Of a stretch of DNA of 64,000 nt, positions 12,311 through 23,840 are shown piece by piece; within the stretch, counting starts at the first letter, position 1; every line of letters starts with the position of its first letter. Below the pieces are notes generated by a model. That model did no database searches, had not been told where the DNA came from, and worked only from the letters and a program-made list of their open reading frames with translations. Both the position numbers and the translations under genes were made by a program. The DNA is from Theropithecus gelada (taxonomy: Eukaryota; Chordata; Mammalia; Primates; Cercopithecidae), in NCBI RefSeq assembly GCF_003255815.1, contig NC_037671.1:158043333-158107332 (forward strand), written 5' to 3'.

Positions 12311-12330
12311 CTAGTACTCTTTTCTTACAG
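12311..12330 (+). other. EYA4: 3' splice site of the EYA4 exon
   Basis: The sequence ctagtactcttttcttacag is a short polypyrimidine tract ending in AG, directly before the coding exon. The tract is modest (about 10 pyrimidines), so exon inclusion may depend on enhancers. That last point is inference. Confidence 0.85.
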
Positions 12331-12380
12331 GTAAAGAAAACGTGCACAGAATCAGATGTTTCAGAATCTCAGAATTCCAG
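12331..12380 (+). CDS. EYA4: EYA4 internal coding exon (N-terminal region)
   Basis: This 50-nt exon reads VKKTCTESDVSESQNS plus two bases (AG) of a split codon, phase 0 in and phase 2 out. I recognise it as about residues 12-28 of eyes absent homolog 4. It is preceded by a pyrimidine-rich acceptor ending ttcttacag and followed by a donor, CCAG|gtacag. EYA4 is a transcriptional coactivator of the PAX-SIX-EYA-DACH network. Its C-terminal EYA domain is a haloacid-dehalogenase-type phosphatase, and its N-terminal part is the transactivation region. This exon lies in the N-terminal part, far from the catalytic domain. In people the gene is linked to DFNA10 hearing loss and dilated cardiomyopathy. 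The length is not a multiple of three, so skipping it would shift the frame unless another exon compensates. I recall human EYA4 possibly having Q where this reads E in SES, but only from memory. The start-codon exon and the next coding exon were not found here. Confidence 0.9.
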
Positions 12381-12386
12381 GTACAG
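12377..12386 (+). other. EYA4: 5' splice site of the EYA4 exon
   Basis: TCCAG|gtaca has the GT and A at +3 but C at +4 in place of A. It is a moderate donor. The reading frame is interrupted after AG of the final codon, which agrees with the EYA4 residue order S-R-S across this junction. Confidence 0.8.
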
Positions 12387-13211
12387 TAAAATAAAGACCG
12401 AGACTCCACTAAAGAGAATTGCAATTTTGGAGCACTAGTAAGATGTTGTACATAAACACAATTGTGATTTGGAACATTGAGCTTCTTGAAGAACTTATCT
12501 TTATGGAAACTGTATATCATGCTGGCTAGCGTACCACTACTCGTAATATTAGTAAAAACGACTGTGATTGAAGTCAGTTTTAAGGAACCATAGTGGAAAT
12601 ATCTCTAGAAATACGTGAAAAAAATAATACCTTGGCATTAAGTTAATCTTCCTTTTTTGTTCTAATTTCTTTTTATAATGTTTTGAGTCTAAAATTGTGC
12701 CAGATACTGAATAACTATCAAATCTGTATTTACAAAAAATAAAAAAAAAAAAAACTATGATATTTCTTTTTCTTTGCAGTGAAACATTGCTAGGTTTTGA
12801 AACTGTTGTCAAATTAGGAAACTCATAGTTAACTTTGGCATTCTCATTTGGGTTGTTGGAGCCTGTGGGAATGATGAATTAAAGTGGTCAGACCACTTCA
12901 TATAGGAATTTAGCACCATTTAGTTGTTTGTGGTTGAACCAGATGCCCAGCAGATTTTTTTAGACCTATACATTTTCATTGCTTTCATTTCAAAGTCCAG
13001 GCTGCAATTTTGAATGGATAAGTAAAAGTATCATAAATACTGTGACAATAATAAACACATGTTCTTACTATGTTATGAGTGATATGACTTAGCCTATTTG
13101 TATTCAATTGAGAGATGGATCTCACTTTACCTTGTCCTACTTGCTCCAGCATATAGTACATGTAGTGATTTTCTTGGTACACCAAAACATTGCAGATCTA
13201 GGTAAAATGTT
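12381..13211. other. unique intron just downstream of the exon
   Basis: No repeat recognised apart from short A runs. An acceptor-like tttctttttctttgcag at 12763-12779 has no open frame and no donor behind it. Confidence 0.5.
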
Positions 13212-13470
13212 AAGGCCAAGGCCAAGGTAGGTGGATCACCTGAGGTCAGGAGTTCAAGACCAGCCTGGCCAATATGGTGAAACTCCATCTCTACAAAACT
13301 ACAGAAATTAGCCAGGCATGATGGTGGGTCCCTGTAATCCCAGTTACTCGGGAGGCTGAGGTGGAAGAATCACTTGAACCCAGGAGGCAGAGGTTGCAGT
13401 GAGCTGAGATTGTGCCATTGCACTCCAGCCTGGGCGACAGAGCGAGACTCCATCTCAAAAATAAAAAAAT
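13212..13470 (+). mobile_element. Alu SINE, AluS-like, 5'-truncated
   Basis: Begins inside the left monomer (ggccaaggtaggtggatcac) and runs to catctcaaaaataaaaaaat. Confidence 0.85.
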
Positions 13471-14965
13471 TAATGGCCATTATATTTTTCTTTTTGTAGA
13501 GTATCTTACGTATAGTCCACTTATAGTTTGAGTAACTCTTGCTTTGTTTTATGCAGTTTGGAATTCTTATAATTGATCTGTACATATTATATTAAAATGA
13601 TTGCATGTGAATTTTGCCTTTGGATCATGAAGAGCATTTAATATGATATCAGATTTTTGATCTTCGATCTTTGTTCTATGTAATTAGTTATCAAAATGGA
13701 ACTAACTAATTTTGGATTATTGGAGCATTAGGAAATGGATGAACCACTAAATTTAGTTTTCCTACAAAGCAGAGTAGTTCTAGGATGTGCGAAGAGAAGG
13801 GAAGACTGAGGCTCTATTCCCTGGAGGCACCTCCTTCCTAAGTATTTGCGGACCTATAAGAGTAACCTACCTATGACTTGCTTTGTAAGGATGATATATG
13901 TAATTAGATAATTTTTGCAAGCAGCTGGTCTTGGGAGTTAGGAAAAACAGAGCAATATAATCATCCTTATTATTAACATTTCCATATCAAAATTGTTTAA
14001 ATTTGAGGCTACTCAGGATTTTTGGACAGATAATACTATGCTTAAGTAAATTTTAAACTAACAGCAATCAAACTGATTCATTGTTCACAGTTGGTATCAA
14101 GTTGGAGAAGAAGTAGAAAGAATTCAGAGCTCAGTGTATTTAAACCTGGAATTAAATTAAAATTCATTCTTTTTTATCTAGAAAATCCCAGCCCATGTGG
14201 CCTTAAAAATATAATTTTATTTTTAAGAAAAAAATAGTTATTTTTAAAGACTGCTTAAAATATATTTGTCATTTAATAATAAACGTCTCTGTAAATGGAA
14301 AAGTAGCCTGAGCTCCTGGAAATCAGCAGTTAGTTGCCATGGATTAGCTGCTGCTTAAAGTTTCCTAATCTATAATATAAATGGGTAAAATCAGGCAAAT
14401 CAATTTCTAAGACCTTCATAACTTTGTACTATCAAAAACAAGCAACAAATACAATAATTTTTCTTAAAATGTGAGATGGAAAGACCTTCAAGAAGACCTA
14501 GAGTCATTTGGTGGTTCAGTTTGCGCAGACATTTTGATAGTAACACGTCTCCTCTCCTGACCAGTGGTGCAATGGCCAATCTCCACACTCTGGTCAATAT
14601 CTGTCAGTAACATAAAAATGTGACTGTTCTTGGATCCTGTATTTATTCACCAATATTAGGTCTGAGAGTGCCAGAACTGGCACTTAGTTAACGTATTCGT
14701 GGAACACCAAGGAGAGAATAAAAAAATACTGATGAGCACTCGACACAAAAAGGATACAAGAATTTACTGCGTAGTGAACAAATCAAGGAATGCTTAAAAT
14801 AGCATTTATTATATTCATGTACTGAGGTTCAGTTTTTGTAACCTGTCAAAAAACAAAAAAATGACAACCAAACAAGAAAAAATGTCTCTAATATAGACAC
14901 TGGGCAGCATTATTTTAATACATACATATATGGGTACATTCTTTTTTGCTCATTAAGAACCACAG
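13471..14965. other. unique intronic sequence
   Basis: AT-rich; no gene or confident repeat seen. Confidence 0.45.
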
Positions 14966-15263
14966 GGCCGGGAGCCGCAGCTCATGCCTGTAATCCCAGC
15001 ACTTTGGGAGGCCAAGGTGGGCGGATCACGAGGTCAGGAGATTGAGACCATCCTGGCTCACACAGTGAAACCCCGTCTCTACTAAAAACACAAAAAAATT
15101 AGTCGGGCGTGGTGGCGGCTGCCTGTAGTCCCAGCTACTTGGGAGGCTGAGGCAGGAAAATGGCGTGAACCCAGGAGGTGGAGTTTGCAGTGAGCCAAGA
15201 TTGTGCCGCTGCACTCCAGCCTGGGTGACAGAGTGAGACTCTGTCTCAAAAATAAATAAATAA
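14966..15263 (+). mobile_element. Alu SINE, AluY-like
   Basis: Full-length, with cacgaggtcaggagattgag and AluY-type atggcgtgaaccca. Tail is (AAAT)n. Target duplication about aaccaca on both sides (left copy ends 14964, right copy 15263-15269). Confidence 0.85.
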
Positions 15264-15315
15264 ACCACAAAATATATATTTTCTCTCTCTTCTCCCTGTG
15301 TGTGTATATGTCTAT

Positions 15316-15318
<3 letters not shown>

Positions 15319-15361
<43 letters not shown>

Positions 15362-15380
15362 GAGACAGAGAGAGAGAGAT
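15319..15380. repeat. compound (TG)19-(GA)n microsatellite
   Basis: A pure TG run at 15319-15356 passes directly into a purine AG/GA run at 15357-15380. Likely polymorphic. Confidence 0.9.
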
Positions 15381-18049
15381 TCAGACTGACATTTAAAGCC
15401 TGGGGCTAGGTAATTTTTTTCTAAACAAATATCAAGTAAAGAAGTGAACTCAAAATGAAATACTGTATCTGCATAAAATGTGAGCCAGAGACCTACTGCC
15501 TAAAACATGCTGCCTCACTTGGAACCTAAAGCTAATATCATTCATTTATTTAGTTAGGTTTATAGTGTGTTGGTTTTGGTTTTGAAATGATTAGAAAAAA
15601 TGCAGATGGAGAGTGTTTTTACAGTAGGGAAACAATTAAATTGGGTGTGGAGGCTTTGTCAAGAGAAATCTTGAAGTGACATATGTGTATCAGCAAATTC
15701 TTTTTCTTGCTTGGCCTTAATTCTTTTTTTTGGAAGAAATGCTTGGGCTGCAGATGTAATGGTGTATTGGGAAAAAGAGAATTTACAAATCCATGGAGTA
15801 TAAATAAGGCACCAAACTATCTTCTTTGAAATAGGATTACATGTATATACTGTAAGGCAGACATTAGGGATAGTATTTTTTCCCTGTTTCCTAAAGCTGC
15901 TAAACTTGATGTCATGTGGAAAGGGATATGATGTGCTTTGTGTAAAATTTGACATTCCTTAAATGTTTTTCTTTTTCTGCCTTGCTATGTGTTGCTAACC
16001 AGGTCCAGGATGTACTATTGTTAGACTTTGTTCCTAAAACTAATGTTAAGCATGAAATGAATTTATGAGAAAAACAAAGTTAATATCCTTACCCTAAAAT
16101 TAAGTTTGTTACTAGATAGACCATCTTAAAACATAAACTGAAATGATATTTTTCATTGTTTTTTTTTCTGTATTCATGGTGAATTTATTTGTGCCAATTT
16201 GGGTCCCGTTTGACTCATCACCGAAAATACATGGTTCTTGTTTAATGTAATGAATAGCTCCTGGACAAATGAATTTTACAGCAGAAGTTTCCATGAATCT
16301 TATTTTTTTAACTCCTCTACTTGCAGTTTTTATTTCTGATAATGAGGCGAGGAAATAATTTATCTCATTCTTGTATTACATACTTTACAAATATCTTAGG
16401 GTGTCTCTGTGTTAAAGTAGTCCCTATAACACACAAATGATTTCTCTGTTGAATTTCTATTTCTGTTTCTCTTTGCTTTTTCTCTCTTGGGCCACTGACT
16501 AGCATTTTCATCAAGAAGAGATCAAAGACATAGGAAGGAAATAAAACTCAAAATGGGACATTTTTATTTTATACTTGTTTTGTTAATTAGGGAGTGAATG
16601 GAAATAGATATTGTGGTGAAATTGGGCTGTGAAGTTACTTAACAGGAGTTAAGCCATCTCTTGTCCTTTAGTAGCTTTGTTTCATCCTGGCCACAGTGTC
16701 GCCAGTAGAATATAGTAAGGAGATCTAAGGATAATCTCAAAATATAGGAAGAACTTATGGTATATATGAGCTAAGATGATAGTTTTTCCACATGGAGAAT
16801 AACGAAAGATTCTGTGGGTAGTGGGGAGGATTGACTCTTCTCCACTTCATAAGTTAAAGAAATTGAGTCTGCTGAGAGCTTAATGATTACCTGAAATTAG
16901 CAAAGGCCTTGGTCTGTGTCTTCTTGCCCTAGTCTTTACTAACTTTCCAATTATTAAAAGAAAGGCAAAATGACCTTCTGGTTTTTAAAGAAGTATTGGA
17001 ATTAGTTTCAGTTTAATATGTAATATTTAAATGAGCCTCAGGGAGTTTATCTATTCAATGTCTACATGCAACAGCTTAAAAAAATGAAATTCCCAATTCC
17101 TATTATGTAGACAGTTGTGATTTAATAATGTTTAATGTATTAAATTATGCATACTTATTTGCTAGCAAAATAATTATTGCAGTACTTCCAGAAGACTTAA
17201 ATGTTTATCTGCATACAATTGCCTATCTCAAAATTAAATGCTGTATTGTTTTCAAAGCAGGGAAAGCTGAGGGCTCCTTTGTGAAACATGCATAGTATTT
17301 TGCTGTGTCAAATCAGAGGTCCATCTAGCCCGATATTCTGTCTCCAAGAAGTACCAAAAATCATTACTGCCAGTTTGCATTTTTCTCAAACCTGGAAGTT
17401 TAGGATATAGTTCTAAATACCTTAGATTCTCTCAGTAACATGATCTGGTTGTACAATCCACAGAATTAGGTAACCATTTCTTGGACTTAATTATATTATT
17501 ATCATATATTATCTTTTTGACTAATGAACTGAGGAAATTACTAATCACCATGCAAAGTAATAATTATTAAAAACCTCCTCTTTCAAATTGTAAGGCATAC
17601 TTCCCCTGAAAATGATAGATATTCTAATAGGTAAATATTCTAAGAGTGTGATTTAATTCTCATGTCATTTATTTAACCTGAGTCATATTATAGCTTAATC
17701 TTTTTCTTCCCAGTTTGGAAAGTGTTTTGTCTTGTTTCAAAATGTGGCCTCATGTGGATGCTTCTCTAGTCTTTTGATCATTTTTGGCTGGCATTTACTG
17801 GAGATTTTCTGATTTGTTTTACCTTTTCTGCGGCGTGCTGACGGATTCTTGGAGATGTGGATGCAGATGGGGCTGTGAATGAGCGTGAATGATGTCCCCT
17901 GTTTTGCTGTTAATTGTGTCTTCTGTAGCTGGCCTATTTTGATCCTTTGTTCATGGTGGCATCCTGTGCTGATTTCCTCAGATAATTGTCTGTGGTGTCT
18001 GCCAAGTCACTTATTTCAGTGATAATTGCAGATTTAAAAAACAGTCTCA
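15381..18049. other. unique intronic sequence
   Basis: No Alu, L1 or LTR. The block at 16130-16300 looks information-rich (see findings). The stretch at 17310-17360 (gaggtccatctagcccgata…) resembles text common in ancient LINE fossils, but I cannot place it. Confidence 0.4.
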
Positions 18050-18354
18050 GCCGGGCACAGTGGCTCACGCCTGTAATCCCAGCACTTTGGGAGGCCGACA
18101 CGGGTGGATCACTTGAGGTCGGGAGTTTGAGACCAGCCTGGCCAACATGGTGATACTCCGTCTCTACTAAAAATACAAAAATTAGTCGGGCATAGTGATG
18201 GGCACCTGTAATCCCAGCTACTCAGGAGGCTGAGGCACGAGAATCTCTTGAACATGAGGGGTGGAGGATGCGGTAAGCCAAGACCATGCCACTGTAGCCT
18301 GGGCAACAGAGTGAGACTCGGTCTCAAAAAAAAAAAAAAAAAAAAAACCCAAAA
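18050..18354 (+). mobile_element. Alu SINE, AluS-like
   Basis: Full-length with an A23 tail and cccaaaaa extension. Target duplication agtctca at 18043-18049 and 18355-18361. Confidence 0.9.
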
Positions 18355-19017
18355 AGTCTCAAAACATAGACTGTTGTTTCCTAAATGTGTTATCATGTAT
18401 GTGCCCAATCAGCCCTTCCAGTAGCTCATTGGGAACTCCTGGTATCTTATCTTTATTGGCCAGTGTCGCTGAGTGTTATTTGTACACTTGTTGACTTCTT
18501 TCTGCACTTCCCCTGTAGAGTTCATCATTTTCTAAGATTAAATGAATGGGCAAATGAGAATAAAATAGTACATGTCCCTTGTCATTGTTACTCAGAGAAT
18601 AATTGCTTATTATGTGTTTAAATTGAAGAAGACTCATCCTAAAACCCATTAAGGAAAAAGGGATAGGCTGCAGCCAAAAGGAAGAAGGGCCTCACTGTGG
18701 CATTTCTGCTTTCACACCGTGTTTATTTAACCTTTGCCTCACTGTCTTCAGCTCCCTAGGTTTTATTCTTGATGCTTTTGCTTTTCTTTCATTTCATACT
18801 TTTTCATGTATAATCTCTGTTTACAACTCTTGATGTGGCCCACAGTGCCTAGCATGCTCCGCCCACGTCCTTCTGCTTCTGCTCAGTGTGCATGAGGTGC
18901 TGCTTGTTAGGAGGTCTGCATTCACCAGTGCTACTCGCCTCTCTGCAAAGGACGGGACTCTCCTTCCCTTTCAGTTTCTCCTTTTTCCCCTCCCACCTTT
19001 GCTTACCTACGTCATTT

Positions 19018-19306
19018 TTTTTTTTTGGAGACAGAGTCTCCCTCTTTCTCCCAGGCTGGAGTGCAGTGACCCGACCTTGGCTCACTGCAACCTCCGCCTC
19101 CCAGGTTCAAGCAATTCTCCTGCCTCAGCTTCCAGAGTAACCGGGACTACAGGTGTCCGCCACCACGCCTGGCTAATTTTTGTATTTTTAGTAGAGACGG
19201 GGTTTCACCATATTGGCCAGGCTGGTCTCAAACTCCTGACCTTGTGATCCACCTGCCTCGGCCTCCCAAAGTGCTAGGATTACAGACATGAGTCACTGCG
19301 CCCAGC
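19018..19306 (-). mobile_element. Alu SINE, AluS-like
   Basis: Full-length antisense Alu. Flanking 13-bp target duplication acctacgtcattt / acctacatcattt (19005-19017 and 19309-19321) with one mismatch. Confidence 0.92.
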
Positions 19307-19354
19307 GAACCTACATCATTTCAAATCATCTTCCAGATGTTTTGCACCGGTTGC

Positions 19355-19511
19355 AGCACTCCCCTCTTCTCTAATTAGAGACAACTTAATGGTTATTCAT
19401 CTCACTAGTATAGAGACTTAGAGCTTGATTTTGTAGGTCAGGCATCTACAAACTGTGATCTGAAAGTAGAGATTGCTAGGGACAGACCTTTAAGTGGAGT
19501 GGCAGCCAAAC
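19355..19511. repeat. direct duplication, copy 1 (unnamed sequence)
   Basis: About 157 bp, about 87% identical to 22133-22289. Both carry ctaattagagacaact and the exact 22-base block spanning gtgatctgaaagtagagatt. No known family recognised. Confidence 0.8.
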
Positions 19512-19524
19512 TCCTCAAGAAGCT

Positions 19525-19775
19525 CAGTGCTTCTTCCTTAAGGAAGCCTTCCCTAGCCAGCTGACTAGTCCAGCCCCACTGTCATATGGCCATGGGGTAC
19601 CATGTTCTTCTCCTTCAGAGATTCTGCATTTGGTAATTGCCTCCTCAGTTCACCAGACTGTAAGCTCTACAAGGTTAGAGTTCATATCTGCCTTTGTTCA
19701 CCATTGCCTCATTAGTATACAGCACATGGCCTAACACATAGCAGGTCCCCAGTACATATCTGTTACATGAATGAA
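19525..19775 (+). mobile_element. L2 LINE 3' end
   Basis: Follows the L2 order: aaggaagccttccctagcc, then agactgtaagctctac, then cagcacatggcctaacacatagc and a terminal tgaatgaataa. Confidence 0.8.
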
Positions 19776-19944
19776 TAACTTCCAGATACACAAATCTGGC
19801 TTGCAATTGCTCCTGGAATATCTCTTTTAACCACAAATCCCTAGCATAATTTTGTCAGGGATTTCTCTCTGCCATCTCAGCTCCACTTGTGAAAAATTGT
19901 AATTACACTTCTTTCCCCAGGGTCTTTCCTTTCTAGTGATAAAT

Positions 19945-20200
19945 AATTCTCTCAGTGGTCCCATCTTAGAACTTTTGAGCAATCTTTGACTTCTTGCTCC
20001 CTTTCCTAATCCTGGTGGCCATCAAGTTGATATTCAGCTATAGCCCCCCAATTTTCTATGAAGCCGTGTTTTTGGAATTTTCCTCTGCCATGCTTTTTGA
20101 ATCTCTTTATGCTGCTTTATCTCACTGCCACTGGGAAAGTTCAGAATCTTGCCACCTCACCTCTGAATGAATTCAGTAGGTCTTCACATGACTTACTTGG
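19945..20200 (+). mobile_element. L2 LINE fragment (internal part)
   Basis: Text such as gagcaatctttgacttcttg matches L2 sequence that lies upstream of the 3' end. It is therefore a separate copy from the L2 at 19525. Confidence 0.6.
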
Positions 20201-20462
20201 GTCTAGACCCTGCCTTTCTGTTCTGCCAAGACTGTGAGAGCCTTTCTTAATGACACTTTCCATATGGTGTTGCCCTGTTGGTTAATTGATCAGGCAGTAT
20301 TCAGTAGACAGTATATACAGAAGCATGAGCAAATAACCTTAAAAATTTGTTTGTGCAAGAAGTAAAAATGTGAAAATATACTTTTTGTGCCTAATTACTG
20401 CCCACAAAAGGTCAGGGATTTTCTGGGCTACCTGTTGTCCACTCTTCTACTTCCCTTATATT

Positions 20463-20753
20463 AATTTTTGAGACAGACTTTTGGTCTGTTGCCCAGGCTG
20501 GAGTGCAGTGGCAGAATCTCGACTCACTGCAACCTCCACCTCCTGGGTTCAAGCGAATCTCTTGCCTCAGCCTCTTGAGTAGCTGGAACTACAGGTGCCC
20601 CCGCCACCACTCCTGCCTGTTTTTTGTATCTTTAGTTGAGGTGGGGTTTCGCCATCCTGGTCAGGCTGGTCTCAAACTGCTGACCTCAAGTGATCCACAC
20701 GCCTTGGCCTCCTAAAGTGCTGGGATTACAGGCGTGAGCCACTGTACCTGGCC
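20463..20753 (-). mobile_element. Alu SINE, AluS-like
   Basis: Full-length antisense Alu. Flanks ctacttccctta (20448-20459) and ctatttccctta (20754-20765) are a 12-bp target duplication with one mismatch. The A tail is eroded. Confidence 0.9.
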
Positions 20754-21039
20754 CTATTTCCCTTATTTTGCTGTGTTAAATGTTGCTTGAGTCTCGTTTT
20801 GTATTCTTCCTATAATTCCAAACTGACATAGCAGTGCATGGCTCTAACATGAGTCCCAGAACATTCTAGGAAAAAATATATACCAGTTACATAGGTATGT
20901 TTTTCCATCTCCCCTGCTGTCTCCATTTCCTACATATATCATAGAGTAAAATCGTATATGTGTGAACTCTGTGGCCACCCAAGGGCATCTATTTTTAGGT
21001 AATACTTATCTGGTAACTTCTACAGATGAAATCATTTCA

Positions 21040-21180
21040 TTAGAGGGATAGAGGAGAATAAGAGCACAGAGTGCAGTTTGAGCACTTGGGGTAAGTGTGG
21101 TTAGGAAGGGTTTCATGGAAGATTGGGGGGCTATAGCTCAATGTCAAAGAATAGATGAATTCTGAAGGAAAGAAGGAAAG
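21040..21180 (-). mobile_element. probable L2 LINE fragment
   Basis: Antisense L2-like text (ggaagggtttcatggaagat). Highly diverged, so tentative. Confidence 0.4.
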
Positions 21181-21431
21181 AGAACTCACAGTGAGGTAAA
21201 AACAAACAAACAAACCAAAAAAACCCAGGAGCTGAAATTGAAAGGTATGGTTTTTGGATGGTGAGTAGTCCCCCACTTGGTCCATGTGAAGAAATAGTAG
21301 ATGAGATTAGAAAATTTAGCACAGTTTATGGCTGGTTTAGATTGCTAGTTGTTTTAGTTAGGACTCTTATTGGTTGCAGCTACTGTCGTCAGCCAGTTGA
21401 AGCAGAAAAAGGAAGTTTTAGTATCTATTAC

Positions 21432-21593
21432 TTTTTTTTTTTTTTTTTTTGAGACGGATTTTGGCTCTTGTTACCCAGGCTGGAGGGCTGGAGTGCAATG
21501 GCACAATCTCAGCTCACCACAACCTCCACCTCCCAGGTTCAAGCGATTCTCCTGCCTCAGCCTCTCAAGTAGCTGGGATTACAGGCATGCGCC
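21432..21593 (-). mobile_element. Alu SINE fragment with poly(T) start
   Basis: Antisense Alu keeping only the 3' (right) half plus a T19 run. It stops after ggattacaggcatgcgcc. Contains a tandem 8-bp duplication ggctggagggctggag. Confidence 0.85.
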
Positions 21594-22132
21594 TAAGCAA
21601 AGGATTAATTTCTTAACTCGGGAAAAGAGGGCTTGCTGAATCTCAGAAGCTATGGGAGACACAGATTATCTCCCTGTTCATCTCTGTCGCCTTTGCTTCA
21701 CCGGTCTGTGTCTTTATCTCTCTGGTTGATCAGCCTTATTTTTCTCCAGGCCCCACAACAAGAGGAAAATGCTCACGTGACACTGCTCCTGATTTTATAC
21801 ATTTGACCTCTTTAGCCACCCAGATAATAGATTCCTGTCTTTTTCATTATCTTAGTTCCAGATTTCTAGGGAAGGGAATGTTTTCAGAGAGTCAGGGTCA
21901 CAAAACAGAAATGTGGCTTTCAGGAGCCACCTCTGGAAGCCTGTGAATTGGGTTGGGAGGAGCTTTCAAGCAAAGGATGAGGGTAGTTAACCCACAAGTG
22001 CCCTCTACTTTCTATTCCTTCCCTTCCCAGGACATTTTTAACCTGCTAGTTTTATCCAGCACCTACCCTCCCTCATCCATCACTTTATAATCCAGCATAT
22101 ATAAACTAGCATATATCAAGGAAATTGAAAAT
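21594..22132. other. probable ancient repeat, unnamed
   Basis: Together with 21330-21420 it resembles a diverged mammalian repeat whose signature is a ggttgcaact…aaggaatttattggctca type head. The truncated Alu at 21432 interrupts it. A similar fossil lies at 58085-58320. I cannot assign the family. Confidence 0.35.
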
Positions 22133-22289
22133 GCACTCCCCCCTTTCCTAATTAGAGACAACTCAGTGGCTATTCATTTTACTACTCTGGAGACTTCGAG
22201 CTTCATTTTATAGGTCAGACATCTACAAACCGTGATCTGAAAGTAGAGATTGCTGGAGACAGACCTTTAAGTTGGAGTGGCAGCGAAAC
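22133..22289. repeat. direct duplication, copy 2 (unnamed sequence)
   Basis: Same orientation as 19355-19511 and 2.8 kb from it. Differs by about 20 substitutions and small gaps. Confidence 0.8.
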
Positions 22290-23495
22290 TGCAAAGTAAG
22301 AGGAACTCAGTTCCCCTCTTTATATAAACTCCTGTACCACTTTTTGGCCTCCCTATACCCATCCCCAAGCTGACCAGTTCCTATTCAATGGACCCAGTCT
22401 TCTCTTCGGCTCTCAAATACCAATTCAAATGCAAATTGCTTTCTCCATTTCCTGTGTTTAGTTGTTAGATAATTGTCTGACTAATGCCCTCAATTTTGCC
22501 AAAATTAGTGTCTAGATTTCAACTTTAAAAAAAAAAAAAAAAAACAATGTTCAAACATACCTGCAGAAAGGCAATCAGCAATCAATAACCTAGAGCCCAG
22601 ATTTGAAACTTGGCAAGCTCTCTTACAGGTATTGAGAGCTCACCAGTGGATTTCTGATCACGTAATGATATAATTAAAATTGTGCTGGTGATGACAGATC
22701 AACTGTGACTCAGGTGCTTGGAGGCAAGGAGACCAGCTATGAAACTTACTTAAATGGCTGGAGAGACACTTAGCAAATTGTGATTATTTTGGGGAGGCAT
22801 TACACACTATTTTTTTCATAGCTTAAACACATTTTCCAAATTGTCTACAGTGGATACTTATTTCTTTTGATTTAAGAACAAATACATGCATATAAAGCAT
22901 GAAATAATAGATTTGGCTTGAAATAGGCATGGTGGCAGGGGGAAGGATCTGGTCTCTTCTTTCTGACAGCTTGCATTATTCTTTAGAGATGAGAAAATGC
23001 CTGACTTCCCCACATGTATTAGTGATTAATTCCAGAAAATGGCTATGTTCCTGGTCAGCCTCTCCTACGGTAAACTGAGCTCAGAAATCTTTGTGATTAA
23101 CAGTCTAAAACTGTCCTTCTGGAGACTGTTAGCTGCTTTGAATTAATTTGGTCAGAGTACTTCCTCACGTAAAGCAGCATTTGTGCAGTGACTTCTCTCC
23201 AGAGGACCTAAGGAGCTAAGACAAGACTCTGCTTTGCATCACAGGGGTAATTAGAATGTTGTTGATTGAGGACAACAACCCTCTCTGAGTATACACCAAG
23301 ATTGATTAGGGGTTATTGAGCTTCATAAATCCTTATTTTACACTTAGAGCATCTGTAGTGCAGAAGTTCTAGACTCAATGTAAGTAGAAACATAGAAGCT
23401 TTTAGGGTCCACTTCATGCTGGGCCAACTTGAGATGGGAATAGAAAGGGGGATCTAATGGTTTTCCTCTCAGTAGTTCAATTAAATGCTTCTTCT
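22290..23495. other. mostly unique intronic sequence, candidate regulatory block
   Basis: A18 run at 22526-22543. The part 22940-23380 is non-repetitive, of moderate GC, and contains several TAAT-type homeodomain cores (gtgattaattcc, gaattaattt, ggtaattaga). Function is inference only. Confidence 0.35.
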
Positions 23496-23840
23496 CCCCT
23501 TTAAAGGTACTATTTATTGTGCATCTACTATGGGTCAGGCACGAAATACTTGAGATACATCAGAAAACAAAACAAGAGCATACATGGTAAAGGAGTATGT
23601 TAGAAGGTAATACATACCCACTAATTGAATAAAAAAGTGAGGATCAGGAACATTGCCGGGGGTCGGGGAGTCGGTTGTGGTTTTAAATTGGGTGATGTTT
23701 TAGCAAACTTAAAGGAAATGAATGAGTGAGCCAAGCAGAGAGCTGGTGGAAGTGCACTCCCTTCAGTAAAAGCCTGCCTGGCATGTTCAGGCAACAGAGG
23801 AGGGGAGGACAGTGTGGCTAGAATAGAGTGAGCCCAGAGT
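23496..23840 (-). mobile_element. L2 LINE 3' end
   Basis: The + strand reads the reverse complement of the L2 terminus (tttattgtgcatctactatg, ggtcaggcac) and continues into antisense L2 text (gaggacagtgtggctagaat). Confidence 0.75.

Larger units (their letters stand above)
1..12330 (+). other. EYA4: EYA4 intron upstream of the exon (partial)
   Basis: Inferred from the exon at 12331. The segment has no recognisable EYA4 coding sequence and runs off the left edge. It is AT-rich with few repeats in the first 5.3 kb. Confidence 0.75.

Noticed and set aside
12763..12800. Acceptor-like tttctttttctttgcag as a second exon
   Set aside because: No donor or conserved frame follows, and it does not match EYA4.
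23660..23685. G-quadruplex near ccgggggtcggggagtcgg
   Set aside because: Only two G runs of four or more are present, too few for a canonical quadruplex.
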